The translations under genes and the position numbers were made by a program. A DNA stretch of 64,000 bases from NCBI RefSeq assembly GCF_009932435.1, contig NZ_BJOU01000001.1, positions 372,001 to 436,000 of the forward strand, read 5' to 3'. Source of the stretch: Gordonia crocea (GTDB lineage Bacteria; Actinomycetota; Actinomycetes; Mycobacteriales; Mycobacteriaceae). Below the pieces are notes generated by a model. It worked only from the letters and a program-made list of their open reading frames with translations. It was not told the origin of the DNA and did no database searches. This document shows, one piece after another, positions 1 through 8,810 of the stretch. Each line of letters starts with the position of its first letter. The first letter of the stretch is position 1.

Positions 1-166
1 TCGCGGAGCAGAGATCGGCGACGGTGGTCTTGGCGAAACCGACCGTGCCGAACAATTCGATGCCGGCATCCCAGAACCGCTGACGGCGCTCGGCGCGGCG
101 GTCGGAGACCGTCCGCCCACCGTAGGAGCGCTCCGGGGCGGACTCAGCTTTCGATGCGTTCGGCAC
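1..166 (-). CDS. TetR/AcrR-family transcriptional regulator, N-terminal part (cut by window edge)
   Basis: The minus-strand frame reads into the left edge of the window and encodes a typical TetR DNA-binding start: an Arg-rich lead (DRRAERRQRFWDAG) followed by IELFGTVGFAKTTVADLC, the helix-turn-helix pattern of the family. The best start is a GTG at 166-164, which overlaps the end of the upstream MBL-Rieske gene by 23 bases, so the two are probably co-transcribed. No ATG is available in this frame. Only about 55 residues are visible and the ligand domain lies outside the window, so neither the target nor the ligand can be named. It may regulate its neighbour, but that is inference. Confidence 0.72.
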   Translation of the reverse strand, partial: MPNASKAESAPERSYGGRTVSDRRAERRQRFWDAGIELFGTVGFAKTTVADLCSA

Positions 167-1721
167 GAATCTCGTGGCCCTTCGACGTCAGGCACCGGCC
201 CGACCCCAGATCCCACTGCCAACCGTGAAGGTTGCAGGTCAGCTTGTCGCCCTCGATCACGCCGAACTTCTCCAGGTCGGCCTTCAAATGCGGACAGCGG
301 CGCTGCATCTCCCAGCCGTCCTTGCGGATCGAGGCCGAGTCGTCGTGGGCCTCGGCGAACCAGCCGTCGGCGTAGTGGATCCGCTCCTCGGTGAGGCACT
401 TGAAGAACGTGTAGAGGAACTCGTTGTACCCGCCGATGCGCCAGGTGGTGAAGCGGGTGGAAAGGAAAACGGTGTTCACCCAGTCCGGCTCGTTGTCGCG
501 CAGCACCGTGCGCACGAGCTCCGGGGCGATCCGGAAGCCGTAGCGGTATTTGCCGTCGCCGTCCTCGCGCATCCGGACCGTGCGGTTGGGGAAGTCGAGC
601 ACAAAGGTCTCGTCCCCGACCACCAGTCCGACCGGGTAGCCGATCCCGTCGGAGATCAGGTCGGACTCCTTCATGATGGGCTCGAAGGTCTCCTTCAGCT
701 GCGGCAGCAGCGGCTCACCCGTCGCCGGGGCCCAGGTGGCCTTCTGCGCTGCGATGATCGGCGCGAACTTCGCCTTCATCCGCTCCAGATAGCCGGCCTT
801 GTTCTTGCCGAACACCTCTTCGGGTGGGTACGGGTGACTGATCTCCACCAGGTCCGAGCCGGTGAGCGTCACTGCCGACCCGGAGACCATCATGAGCCCG
901 CGGTGCTTCTCCCCGTCGTCGGTTCCGTGGGTCTTCATCTGTTCGAGGAACTCGGCCTGGTCGGGGAAGATGCTCGCCTGGTCCGACTCGCTGCCGGTGT
1001 TGAAGTCGTTGAGCACGAACAGGTCGTCGTCGAGGAACATCGGTGGTCCCGCCGATGGCACCACCCAGGTGGCCCCGACCTGTTCGATGTAGGAACGGGC
1101 CCGGTCCATGCCGCGCTGGCGCTTCTGCTTGGCGAAGTTCGCCTTCGACTTGCGGGGGATGTCGTAGACCATCGGGTACCAGATGGCGCCCGAGTATTGC
1201 AGCAGGTGGATGTCGACGTGGCCGAACTCGTCGGCGACGACGTCGAGGTCGATCGGCCGCGCGTCGTTCATGTTGAAGCAGGTGGTCTCGCCGTCGGAGA
1301 CGATCAGGCCGGAGTCGCCGATCGGTCCGTCGGCGGGGGCGCGCAGGGCGATGATCATGACGTCCAGATCGCCCTTGGGTCCGCTCACCCGGTGCTTCTG
1401 CGAATCGACGGTCTCGACGAATTTCGTGAATCCGAGACGTTCGAGGTCGCGTCGCAGATCCGGCACCGGGTAGTCGGGGAGGAGGACGGTCGCGTCCTTG
1501 TTGACGTTCTCGATGAGGTTGCGCTCGTCGTAGTGGTCGCGGTGCAGGTGGGAAACGTAGAGGTAGTCGCAGTCGCCGAGGGTCTTCCAGTCCAGTTCGG
1601 TGTTGTCCGGGAACGGGATCCACGACGCGAAGTAAGCCGGGTTGACCCAGGGATCACACAGGATAGAACCCGCGTTGGTCTGGATGTGGAAACCGGCGTG
1701 GCCGACGCTGGTGATCTGCAA
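144..1721 (-). CDS. MBL-fold hydrolase with C-terminal Rieske [2Fe-2S] domain (Rv3818-like)
   Basis: This 525-residue protein has two parts. The N-terminal metallo-beta-lactamase fold carries the metal motif HLHRDH around residue 58, after GHAGFHIQTNAGSILCDPW, as in UlaG-like hydrolases. The last ~60 residues form a Rieske domain, with CPH and then CNLHGW about 18 residues later giving the Cys-His / Cys-His cluster ligands. The product closely resembles M. tuberculosis Rv3818, which borders the same envelope locus. The reaction is unknown; pairing a hydrolase metal site with an electron-transfer cluster suggests an oxidoreductase or sugar-nucleotide-type hydroxylase role, which is speculative. 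The start is a TTG preceded by a strong GGAAGG ribosome site about 9 bases upstream. The TetR gene follows and overlaps its end. Confidence 0.9.
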   Translation of the reverse strand: MQITSVGHAGFHIQTNAGSILCDPWVNPAYFASWIPFPDNTELDWKTLGDCDYLYVSHLHRDHYDERNLIENVNKDATVLLPDYPVPDLRRDLERLGFTKFVETVDSQKHRVSGPKGDLDVMIIALRAPADGPIGDSGLIVSDGETTCFNMNDARPIDLDVVADEFGHVDIHLLQYSGAIWYPMVYDIPRKSKANFAKQKRQRGMDRARSYIEQVGATWVVPSAGPPMFLDDDLFVLNDFNTGSESDQASIFPDQAEFLEQMKTHGTDDGEKHRGLMMVSGSAVTLTGSDLVEISHPYPPEEVFGKNKAGYLERMKAKFAPIIAAQKATWAPATGEPLLPQLKETFEPIMKESDLISDGIGYPVGLVVGDETFVLDFPNRTVRMREDGDGKYRYGFRIAPELVRTVLRDNEPDWVNTVFLSTRFTTWRIGGYNEFLYTFFKCLTEERIHYADGWFAEAHDDSASIRKDGWEMQRRCPHLKADLEKFGVIEGDKLTCNLHGWQWDLGSGRCLTSKGHEIRAERIES

Positions 1722-1788
1722 CTGCTTGCCTTCCGAACGAGTGGGGCTGGGAGACCCGTGTCGCCGAGCCGTCCACTCTCAGGATAAA

Positions 1789-1826
1789 CGTCCCCCCTCG
1801 CGGAACTCGATTCCACGAGGGGGACC
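1789..1826 (-). terminator. Hairpin terminator after the glycine-zipper gene pair
   Basis: 1790-1800 (GTCCCCCCTCG) pairs with 1816-1825 (CGAGGGGGAC), with one bulged C and a ~15-base loop. Read on the minus strand it lies 30-70 bases past the stop at 1858 and is followed by GTTTATCC, so it fits a terminator for the two-gene operon. The rest of 1722-1857 shows no gene. Confidence 0.55.
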
Positions 1827-1857
1827 TTGGTCTAACCGGCGGTGACACCGGATAGGA

Positions 1858-2673
1858 CTAGCGGACTGACGCGGCGGCGAGCATCTGGTTGACCCGCCGG
1901 CCGGCTTGCCGCAGCCCGGTGATCGCGCGGGCCGGATCGGCGGCGACACGTTTCGCGGTGGCCAGCGCACTCGCGGGCGCGGGCGCGGCGGCGGGACGGG
2001 GTGCGGGAGACCCGTCGCGGTGATGACGGACCCGCTGGTTGTGCCAGCGGGCCTCGCTCATTCCGTCCTCATAGCCGGTCGCCGCGCCGCTGATTCCGCC
2101 GACTCCTCCGCCGATGCCCGCACCGATGGCGGCGCCGATGCCCGCACCGATGGTCCCGCCGACGACGGCGCCGACGATGGCGCCGAAGACGGGCAAAAGG
2201 AGGCCGGCGACGACCATCCCGACCACCATTCCGCCGATTCCGCCGATCACTGCGCCGGCGGCCGCGCCCCACAGCGCACCCAAGCCGGCCTGGGTGGCGG
2301 CGAGGTCGGCGGCGCTGCGCGACGCGAAGTCCTGCTCGTTGAGGTACCCGTCCTTCGGGTTGCCGGTGGGTCGGTCCGCGACCGGAATGACGACCGGTGC
2401 GGGTGCGGCGGGCCCGGCCATCCCGATCGGCGCGGTCGAAACGACCACGTACCGCTGGCCGTTGAGCACGGCGGCCGGCACGGCCGTTGCGGGGCTGTTC
2501 GTCGTCACCGCCGGTCCCCGGTTCTGCGCGGCGCTGCCAATCCCGCTTGCTCCAGCGGCAGACGGGACGATCAGGGTGGCCGCCGTGGCTGCGCTGATCA
2601 GGCCGACAACAAGGCCGGCTGTCCGTGCGCGGTTCACCGCGGCTGTCGATGCGGCGGTGGATTCGGGGTTCAC
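1858..2673 (-). CDS. Secreted/membrane glycine-zipper protein, paralogue 1
   Basis: This 271-residue protein has no function I can name. It has an N-terminal hydrophobic signal-like segment (residues ~18-42), then an Ala/Pro region with APIGMAGPAAPAPVV, a short GYLNEQ motif, and a long Gly/Ala-rich hydrophobic stretch (~130-195) with GxxxG spacing (AVVGGTIGAGIGAAIGAG). This is a glycine-zipper pattern expected to pack in membranes or form oligomers. The C-terminus is basic and Ala/Pro-rich. The start is a GTG overlapping the stop of the upstream paralogue (GTGA at 2670-2673), so the two are translationally coupled. The shared motifs show that the pair arose by tandem duplication. An envelope role is likely from export and context only. 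Confidence 0.75.
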   Translation of the reverse strand: MNPESTAASTAAVNRARTAGLVVGLISAATAATLIVPSAAGASGIGSAAQNRGPAVTTNSPATAVPAAVLNGQRYVVVSTAPIGMAGPAAPAPVVIPVADRPTGNPKDGYLNEQDFASRSAADLAATQAGLGALWGAAAGAVIGGIGGMVVGMVVAGLLLPVFGAIVGAVVGGTIGAGIGAAIGAGIGGGVGGISGAATGYEDGMSEARWHNQRVRHHRDGSPAPRPAAAPAPASALATAKRVAADPARAITGLRQAGRRVNQMLAAASVR

Positions 2674-3434
2674 CGCGGCGGCACCGGAATGCCGAACGCG
2701 CGGGCGAAAGCGCGCTTCGCGTCGTCGATCGCACGGTTCACGTGCGGCGGTGCGGTGACCTTGGGAACCTTCCGCAGCGCGGGGCTCGGCATCGGTGCCG
2801 CCGCGGTGTGCGGGGCAGCCGCGCGCGGACGCACCGAGACCCGGGCCGCCACCGGCTTGCCGCCGTTCTTGCGGACCGCGTCGTTGTGCGCGCGGGCCTG
2901 GTTCTGCCCGTTGATGTAGCCGCTCACCGCGCCACCGACGGCACCCCAGACCGCTCCGGTGATTGCGCCGGAGATCGCACCGGGGATCGCACCGAAAGGG
3001 AAGCCAAAGATGAAGCCGAGGACCCCGCCGGCGATCACTCCGACCAATGCTCCGATCGCGGCGCCCTGGCCGGCTCCGACCGCAGCCCCCTGCCAGGCAG
3101 CCTGCTGCTCGTTGACATAGCCCTGCTTGACCGGCACCCGGCCGGGCAGCTCGATGGTTCTGGCGGCGGGGTCAACGACCATCACCACCGGTTGCGGTGC
3201 TGCCGGGCCGGCCATGCCGACCGGAGCAGTCATAACCAGGACGGCCTGCTTGCCCGACGAGGCTGGCACGATCGTGGAGGTGTCGAACTGGGGCATCGCC
3301 CCGGTCCGGGGCATGGTTGCGGCAATTGGGCCGACGGTCGCCGCACCGGAGGCGGTCGGGGCCAGCAAGGTCGCAGCGGTCACGGTACTGAACAGGCCGA
3401 TGGCGATACGGGTGGGAATCACAGGAAGGCGCAT
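2670..3434 (-). CDS. Secreted/membrane glycine-zipper protein, paralogue 2
   Basis: This 254-residue paralogue of the next gene has the same architecture: signal-like helix (residues ~8-32, ending TASGAA), then APVGMAGPAAPQPVV, GYVNEQQAA, a Gly/Ala zipper stretch (~115-175, IGALVGVIAGGVLGFIFGF), the motif NGQNQARAHN, and a basic Pro/Ala-rich tail. It starts at an ATG 47 bases from the divergent acyltransferase start, so the short 3435-3481 gap must hold both promoters. It is first in the two-gene unit and its stop overlaps the partner's GTG. No known family was recognised beyond the glycine-zipper pattern. Confidence 0.75.
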   Translation of the reverse strand: MRLPVIPTRIAIGLFSTVTAATLLAPTASGAATVGPIAATMPRTGAMPQFDTSTIVPASSGKQAVLVMTAPVGMAGPAAPQPVVMVVDPAARTIELPGRVPVKQGYVNEQQAAWQGAAVGAGQGAAIGALVGVIAGGVLGFIFGFPFGAIPGAISGAITGAVWGAVGGAVSGYINGQNQARAHNDAVRKNGGKPVAARVSVRPRAAAPHTAAAPMPSPALRKVPKVTAPPHVNRAIDDAKRAFARAFGIPVPPR

Positions 3435-3481
3435 AGATAGACAGCGTAGCCCGATTGCGCGACGAGGCTAAGCTTGCGCGC

Positions 3482-4261
3482 ATGGAACCCGTCTACGACA
3501 GCATCATTGCGGCGGCGCGCACGTTGTGGGCCGTGCAAGGCATCAAATTCAAGATTTCGGGAGTGGAAAACGTCCCCGAGTCCGGACCGGGTGTGGTGGC
3601 GATCAACCACACCGGATACCTCGACTTCACCCTCGCCGGAATCCCGGCCTTCCTGCAGGGCAAGCGCAAGGTCCGCTTCATGGCCAAGAAGGAGGTCTTC
3701 GACAACAAGATCTCCGGCCCGCTGATGCGCGGCTGCAAGCACATCCCGGTGGACCGGACCGCCGGAGCCCAGAGCTACCAGGCGGCCGTGGAGTACCTGA
3801 AGGCCGGCGAACTCGTCGGTGTCTATCCCGAGGCGACGATCAGCCGCAGCTTCGAGATCAAGGAGTTCAAGTCCGGGGCCGCGCGGATGGCGCTCGAGTC
3901 CGGTGCCCCGATCATCCCGACCCTGATCTGGGGTGCGCAGCGGATCTGGACCAAGGGCCATCCGAAGAACCTGGGCCGGTCCAAGACCCCGGTGGCGATC
4001 GGTGTCGCCGAGCCGCTGGAGGCCACCGGGTCGCCCGAGGCGCTGACCGCCAAACTGCACGACGTCATGGTCGCCAAGCTCGACGAACTCAAGGAGCAGT
4101 ACATCGAGCTGAACGGCCCCTACCCGGCCGGCGAGTTCTGGGTCCCGGCCCGCCTCGGCGGCGGTGCGCCGACGCTGGCGGAGGCGACCGCACTCGACGA
4201 CGCCGAGCAGGCCGAGCGGATGGCGCGCAAAGCCGAGCGCGAGGCGAATCCCGACGCCTGA
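3482..4261 (+). CDS. PlsC-family lysophospholipid acyltransferase (Rv3814c-Rv3816c-like)
   Basis: This 259-residue membrane-associated acyltransferase probably moves an acyl chain onto a lysophospholipid or related envelope lipid. The family His-Asp motif is NHTGYLD (~residue 42) and the substrate motif is YPEATISRS (~118), where most PlsC proteins have PEGTRS. A paralogue at 8028 starts with the same MEPVY, which supports the ATG at 3482 over an in-frame start 27 bases upstream. M. tuberculosis has three such genes (Rv3814c-Rv3816c) at the matching position. The C-terminal ~20 residues are charged (DDAEQAERMARKAER). The exact substrate is unknown. Confidence 0.9.
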   Translation: MEPVYDSIIAAARTLWAVQGIKFKISGVENVPESGPGVVAINHTGYLDFTLAGIPAFLQGKRKVRFMAKKEVFDNKISGPLMRGCKHIPVDRTAGAQSYQAAVEYLKAGELVGVYPEATISRSFEIKEFKSGAARMALESGAPIIPTLIWGAQRIWTKGHPKNLGRSKTPVAIGVAEPLEATGSPEALTAKLHDVMVAKLDELKEQYIELNGPYPAGEFWVPARLGGGAPTLAEATALDDAEQAERMARKAEREANPDA

Positions 4262-4301
4262 CCCGCTCCACCCGACGCCTGACCCGCTCCGCGTCGGGCT
4301 G

Positions 4302-5513
4302 TTAGAGCGGGAGGCGCGAGTCCACCTCGATTCCGGCGCGGACCAATGCGGCGACGATTTGCAGCGATCCCCGTCGCGGTAGTGCGGCCAGTTCCGAGGA
4401 GCGGCGCGGCAGCTCCCGGTGCTGCCCGTCGAGCATGGCGCGGATGACCGCGAGTGCGGCACGACGGTGGGAGTCCAGGGCGCTGTGGCCGACGCCGGGT
4501 AGTTCGACGAGGGCTGCCTGCGGGATCAGCCCGGCGATGCGTGCCGAGATCGGCGGCGGCGTCACCAGGTCCCGACTACCGGCGATCACCGCGGTCGGCC
4601 AGGTGAAGGCCGGGATCGCGTCGGGGAGGAACACCGGCTCGCCGACGAATTCCTCGTCGGTGTGGTCGGCGAATGCCTCGACCGGGTCAAGGGGAAGCCC
4701 GTCGGGATTGTGGGCGTAGCCGAGCTCGCGGTAGGAGATCCCCGCGACGAGGTCCGGTTCCATGACGTAGGGGTTGGTCCCGTCGATCTCGGCCCGGCCG
4801 AGATGGGCGATCCGCCGCCACACGATCCGCGCCCGCCCTCGTCGTCGGGCATCGACCAATCGTCGCAGCACGTCCGACCCTGCCATGTCGTAGACCGAGG
4901 TGACCACATGGCCCAATTCCGCCGAATCAACCGTGTCGGAGTGCACGAGTGCGCGGATGGCGGCGGGCACGGGACCGGGTCCGTCAAGGAGGAGCCCGCG
5001 ACGGTAGGCGCGGGTGGTCGCCAAGTCGTCGACCACCGACAGGATCGGCGAGTCCAGCACCATCGAGGCGACCCGTTCCGGGTGTCGGACGCCGAACATT
5101 TGCGCCAGGTACGTGCCATACGAACTGCCGTAGATCACCGCCCGGCTGATCCCGGCGTCGTCGAGGACGGCGGCGAGATCGTCGACGGCCGCGGAGATGG
5201 TCACCGTCGACACCGGCAGCTTCGTGCCGCCGACGTCGAAGCGTGACAGGCCGACCCCGCGGTGCTCCATCATCACCAGGTCCAGGCCCTGGTCGGCGGC
5301 CTCTCGGCGCAACGCCCGGTAGGGAAGGGTGCTGGCCAATCCCGGGCCACCCGGAATCACGACGATCGGCACGTCGACTCGGGGGCCGGTGCGCAGGTAG
5401 GCGATGTCGACGTGGGTGTCGCCGGCCGGGCGGCGGACCCGGCCACCGCCGCGCCCCAACTCGCGTTCGGCGAGTCGGTTCAGGAGGCGCACGGCGCCGG
5501 GTCTGTCGGCCAT
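4302..5513 (-). CDS. Alpha/beta hydrolase, proline-iminopeptidase-like
   Basis: This ~403-residue alpha/beta hydrolase has VIPGGPGLAS (oxyanion HGGPG-type loop), the nucleophile elbow YGSSYGTYLAQ, a late PTAVIAGSRDLVTPP segment carrying the acidic residue, and GVGHSALDSH supplying the histidine. HGGPG plus GxSYG is the pattern of proline iminopeptidase-like S33 hydrolases, but the substrate is not known. The open frame extends 471 bases further upstream. I chose the ATG at 5513 (a GTG sits directly before it) because the upstream translation is low-complexity and overlaps the divergent peptidase gene. It is divergent from the M28 peptidase with a ~67-base shared promoter gap. Confidence 0.85.
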   Translation of the reverse strand: MADRPGAVRLLNRLAERELGRGGGRVRRPAGDTHVDIAYLRTGPRVDVPIVVIPGGPGLASTLPYRALRREAADQGLDLVMMEHRGVGLSRFDVGGTKLPVSTVTISAAVDDLAAVLDDAGISRAVIYGSSYGTYLAQMFGVRHPERVASMVLDSPILSVVDDLATTRAYRRGLLLDGPGPVPAAIRALVHSDTVDSAELGHVVTSVYDMAGSDVLRRLVDARRRGRARIVWRRIAHLGRAEIDGTNPYVMEPDLVAGISYRELGYAHNPDGLPLDPVEAFADHTDEEFVGEPVFLPDAIPAFTWPTAVIAGSRDLVTPPPISARIAGLIPQAALVELPGVGHSALDSHRRAALAVIRAMLDGQHRELPRRSSELAALPRRGSLQIVAALVRAGIEVDSRLPL

Positions 5514-5580
5514 CACAATCCACAGTAGTGAGGCGCGCCCGCCTCGGACGCCGATAGCCTGGCCTTGGGAAGGGGGACCG

Positions 5581-7974
5581 ATGACCGACACCGACGCGCA
5601 GGCCGCGATCACTGCGGCCGATATCCGCCCCGTCCTGGGCCGCGCCGGCGGGCTCGTCGGGATCGTGGTCCTGCTTGCGGTCGCGCTGCTGTCGATCTGG
5701 GACCAGCGCCCACCGGCCCCGGCACCGGTCGACGCGCCGCCGACACAGTTTTCCGCCGAGCGCGCCCTGCGGCTGATCGACGAGATCGCGGTGCGGCCAC
5801 ACCCGGTGGCGACCGCCGAGCACGCGCGGGTGCGCGACCGCCTCGTTGCCGAGTTGGTGACACTCGGCCTGGCGCCGACGGTGCACCGGTCGACGGGAAT
5901 CCCGCCCGCATCCATCGACAAGCTCACCGGGCTGGTCCCGGTCTCGCGCGTCGACAACATCGTCGCGGTCATCAACGGCACCAACCCGACTGGGAAACTC
6001 GTCCTCGCCGCGCACTACGATTCGGTGCCTTCGGGCCCCGGGGCCAACGACGACGGCGCCGGGGTGGCCGCCGTGCTCGAGGTCGTCCGCGCGCTGAAGC
6101 AAGCCGGCCCGCCGCGCAACGACGTCGTCGTGCTCCTCACCGACGGCGAGGAGATCGGCCTCTTGGGCGCCGAGGCGTATGTGCGCGATCATCCCCTCGG
6201 TGCCGGACGGGCCGTGGTCCTCAACCACGAAGCCCGGGGATCGTCGGGTCCGACCGTCATGTTCCGCACCAGCCCGGGCGCGGCCGCCCTGACCGGGCTC
6301 TACGCCGACGTCGTGCCCCATCCGGCCGCCGACTCCACCAATGCGGCGGCCTTCCGGGTCTTGCCCAACCTCACCGACTTCACGGCGTTCGAGGACGGCG
6401 GTTTCGCCGGTCTGGACTCGGCCTACGTCCGTGGGAGTGCCTATTACCACTCGCGCGCCGATATGCCGGCGAATGTCGGGCGGGGCTCGCTGCAGCAGAT
6501 GGGGGAGAACTCGTTGGCCGTCGCCCGGGTGCTGGCCGGCGCCGACCTGGTTCGCTACAGCCCGGCGCGGGATGAGGCCCGCGGCCCGGACACGGTGTAC
6601 TTCCGGATCCCGCCACGGACCCTGATCCACGTCGACGCGCGGTGGGCGTGGGTGCTTCTCGTCGTCGCGGTTGTCCTCGCCCTTGGGGTGATCGGCCTGT
6701 CGCGGATCCGGGGGATGACGACGTGGTGGACGGTCGTGGTGGCGGCGGGCGCGGTGGCGCTTCTGCTCGTCGCGACGGTGATCGCGGGTCTGGCCTACTG
6801 GTGGGTGCTGACCCGGATTCGGCCGGAGTTCGCCGTCCTGCCCACCGCCACCCCGTGGAACCCGTTCTGGTTGCAGCTCGGCGCGGTTGCCGTGGCGGGG
6901 GTGGTGACGGCGTTCTGGTACCCGGTGGTCCGCCACTTCGGGGTGTGGACGCTGTGGTGCGGGGCGCTGGTGGTCTTGACCCTGGTCGGCGTCGCGGCGG
7001 TTGCGGTGTGGCCGCAGATGGCGCCCGTCTTGGTGCCGGCTCCGTTCGCCGCGCTCGGGGGATTGGGTGCGGTGGCGCTGGGTACGCCGATGCGACGGGC
7101 TGCCGCGCTCACCGTAGGGCTGGTCCCGACTGCGGTCCTCCTGGCGGCGGTCGGCTGGGGCACGTTCGATCTCGGGCTTTCGTTGGGGATGGTGGTGGCG
7201 CTGCCGCTGATCATGCTCTCCGTTGTGTTGGCCCTGCCGTTGCTGGCCTTGCCGTTCCGGACTCAGACGTTGCCGGCGACCGGGCTGAAACGCCCGTGGC
7301 TCCCATCGATCCGGTTCGGCGCGCCCACGGCGGTGGCGGTGATCGCGGCAACCGTGCTTGGGATTGCGGTCAATGCTCCCGGTGCCGGCCACATGACGCC
7401 GACGCGGCTGTCCTATGTCCTCAACGCCGACACCGGCCGCGCGCAGTGGGTGGTGCCGGTGGGCGGCGATGCGCCGCGGTCGGTGGATTCCTGGGCGGCC
7501 GGCTACGTCGGCACCGAGGAGGTGCCGATCCCGGTCCCCGACCCGGCCGGGTCGTCGGCCCGGGTGGGTCCGGCCCGTGCGGTCGACCTCGCGGCGCCAA
7601 CGCTGCGCGTCGTCGGGGATTCGACGTCGGGGACGGTGCGGACGGTGCGGGTGGCGGTGGCGTCCCCGCGCGGTGCCGAGGGGATGATCCTGGCCGTCGA
7701 CGACGCGGATGGCCGGGTGAAGCGGATGGTGGCGGCGGGCCGCGAGGTGGTGCCGAAGCCGGGGCACGGGATCGTCGGCGTCCACCTGTTTGCCATGCCC
7801 GGCCCGGTGGAGGTCGAGTTGGCCTTCACCGCCGGGGCGCCGCTGCGGGTCCGCCTCGCCGATGTCGACCGCCTGCCCGATGCGCTTGCGGAATTGCCGG
7901 GCTTCTCGCCGCCGCCGGACCGCTACTACCTGGGCCACAGTCGTCGCACGGTGGTCATCGACCGGCGCTTGTGA
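5581..7974 (+). CDS. M28-family membrane metallopeptidase
   Basis: This 797-residue protein has a short cytoplasmic start, one transmembrane helix (~residues 24-42), an M28 zinc aminopeptidase domain (~60-330) and a long C-terminal part with about eight hydrophobic helices (~345-600) and an outer tail. M28 metal and catalytic features are visible: AHYDSVPSG (His/Asp ligands), NDDGAG, LLTDGEEIGLLG (catalytic Glu pair) and YYHSRADM (distal His). The domain order resembles Ermp1/Fxna-type membrane peptidases. The ATG at 5581 follows a strong GGAAGGGGG ribosome site; the open frame runs upstream but overlaps the divergent hydrolase. The acyltransferase gene begins 53 bases later. The substrate is unknown. 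Confidence 0.88.
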   Translation: MTDTDAQAAITAADIRPVLGRAGGLVGIVVLLAVALLSIWDQRPPAPAPVDAPPTQFSAERALRLIDEIAVRPHPVATAEHARVRDRLVAELVTLGLAPTVHRSTGIPPASIDKLTGLVPVSRVDNIVAVINGTNPTGKLVLAAHYDSVPSGPGANDDGAGVAAVLEVVRALKQAGPPRNDVVVLLTDGEEIGLLGAEAYVRDHPLGAGRAVVLNHEARGSSGPTVMFRTSPGAAALTGLYADVVPHPAADSTNAAAFRVLPNLTDFTAFEDGGFAGLDSAYVRGSAYYHSRADMPANVGRGSLQQMGENSLAVARVLAGADLVRYSPARDEARGPDTVYFRIPPRTLIHVDARWAWVLLVVAVVLALGVIGLSRIRGMTTWWTVVVAAGAVALLLVATVIAGLAYWWVLTRIRPEFAVLPTATPWNPFWLQLGAVAVAGVVTAFWYPVVRHFGVWTLWCGALVVLTLVGVAAVAVWPQMAPVLVPAPFAALGGLGAVALGTPMRRAAALTVGLVPTAVLLAAVGWGTFDLGLSLGMVVALPLIMLSVVLALPLLALPFRTQTLPATGLKRPWLPSIRFGAPTAVAVIAATVLGIAVNAPGAGHMTPTRLSYVLNADTGRAQWVVPVGGDAPRSVDSWAAGYVGTEEVPIPVPDPAGSSARVGPARAVDLAAPTLRVVGDSTSGTVRTVRVAVASPRGAEGMILAVDDADGRVKRMVAAGREVVPKPGHGIVGVHLFAMPGPVEVELAFTAGAPLRVRLADVDRLPDALAELPGFSPPPDRYYLGHSRRTVVIDRRL

Positions 7975-8027
7975 CCGCGCCGATGGTGGTGGTCGCGGTA
8001 ACCTGAGCCTGCCTGGAAGGAGTCCCG

Positions 8028-8810
8028 ATGGAGCCGGTGTATCGCACGCTCGAGCTGATCGCCGTCGGTTTGCGGGGGTCGCAGGGGCTCAAGATCGACT
8101 ACCGGGGCTCCGACCACATTCCGACCACGGGTGGGGCGGTCCTGGCGATCAACCACACCGGGTTCTTCGACTTCCTCCCCGTCGCACTGGGGGTGAAGGC
8201 CCGCGGCCGGCGTATCCGCTTCATGATCAAGTCCGAGATGATGGACATCGCCATCATGCGATTCCTCATCACCCACACCGGCACGGTTCCGGTGGACCGG
8301 TCGGCCGGCCACGAGGCCTATGAAAGCGCGGTCGAGTCGCTGCGCAACGGGGAGCTGCTCGGCGTCTACCCGGAGGCGACGATCAGCCGGAGCTTCGAGA
8401 TCAAGGAACTGAAGTCGGGTGCGGTCCGGATGGCCGCGGCGGCCGGCGTGCCGGTCATCCCGGTGATCTGTTGGGGAGCCCATCGCGTGTGGACCAAGGG
8501 CGGGATCCGGACGTTGGGGCACAAGCGGTTTCCCGTCATCGTCGAATACGGTGCACCCATCGACGTCTCCGACGTCGACTCCCGTTCCACCGCCTCGGTG
8601 GAGGCGAAGGTGTCTGAGTTGCGTGACACGATGGTGGCAATGCTGCATCCGATTCAAATGGAATACCCGCACCCGGCCGGCGAGCCGTGGGTGCCGTCGC
8701 TCCTGGGTGGTTCGGCGCCGACCTTCGCCGAGGCCAAGGTCATCGAGGACGAGGAGGCCGCCCACAAGGCGGCGGCTCGCGCGGCCAAGCGCGAGTCGGG
8801 CCGCGGGTGA
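8028..8810 (+). CDS. PlsC-family acyltransferase, second copy (Rv3814c-Rv3816c-like)
   Basis: This 260-residue paralogue of the protein starting at 3482 has the same MEPVY start, NHTGFFD catalytic motif, YPEATISRSFEIKE substrate motif and charged C-terminus. A good GGAAGG ribosome site precedes the ATG. It ends in a GTGA overlap with the HAD phosphatase gene, so the two are translationally coupled, as are the M. tuberculosis acyltransferase and Rv3813c neighbours. The family transfers acyl groups to glycerol-phosphate-type acceptors; the real lipid is not known. Confidence 0.9.
   Translation: MEPVYRTLELIAVGLRGSQGLKIDYRGSDHIPTTGGAVLAINHTGFFDFLPVALGVKARGRRIRFMIKSEMMDIAIMRFLITHTGTVPVDRSAGHEAYESAVESLRNGELLGVYPEATISRSFEIKELKSGAVRMAAAAGVPVIPVICWGAHRVWTKGGIRTLGHKRFPVIVEYGAPIDVSDVDSRSTASVEAKVSELRDTMVAMLHPIQMEYPHPAGEPWVPSLLGGSAPTFAEAKVIEDEEAAHKAAARAAKRESGRG

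Noticed and set aside
4984..7938. 984-residue minus-strand open frame opposite the M28 peptidase gene
   Set aside because: It is Arg/Pro/His-rich low-complexity translation with no family motif, a typical shadow of a high-GC gene on the other strand. The plus-strand peptidase has clear motifs and a ribosome site.
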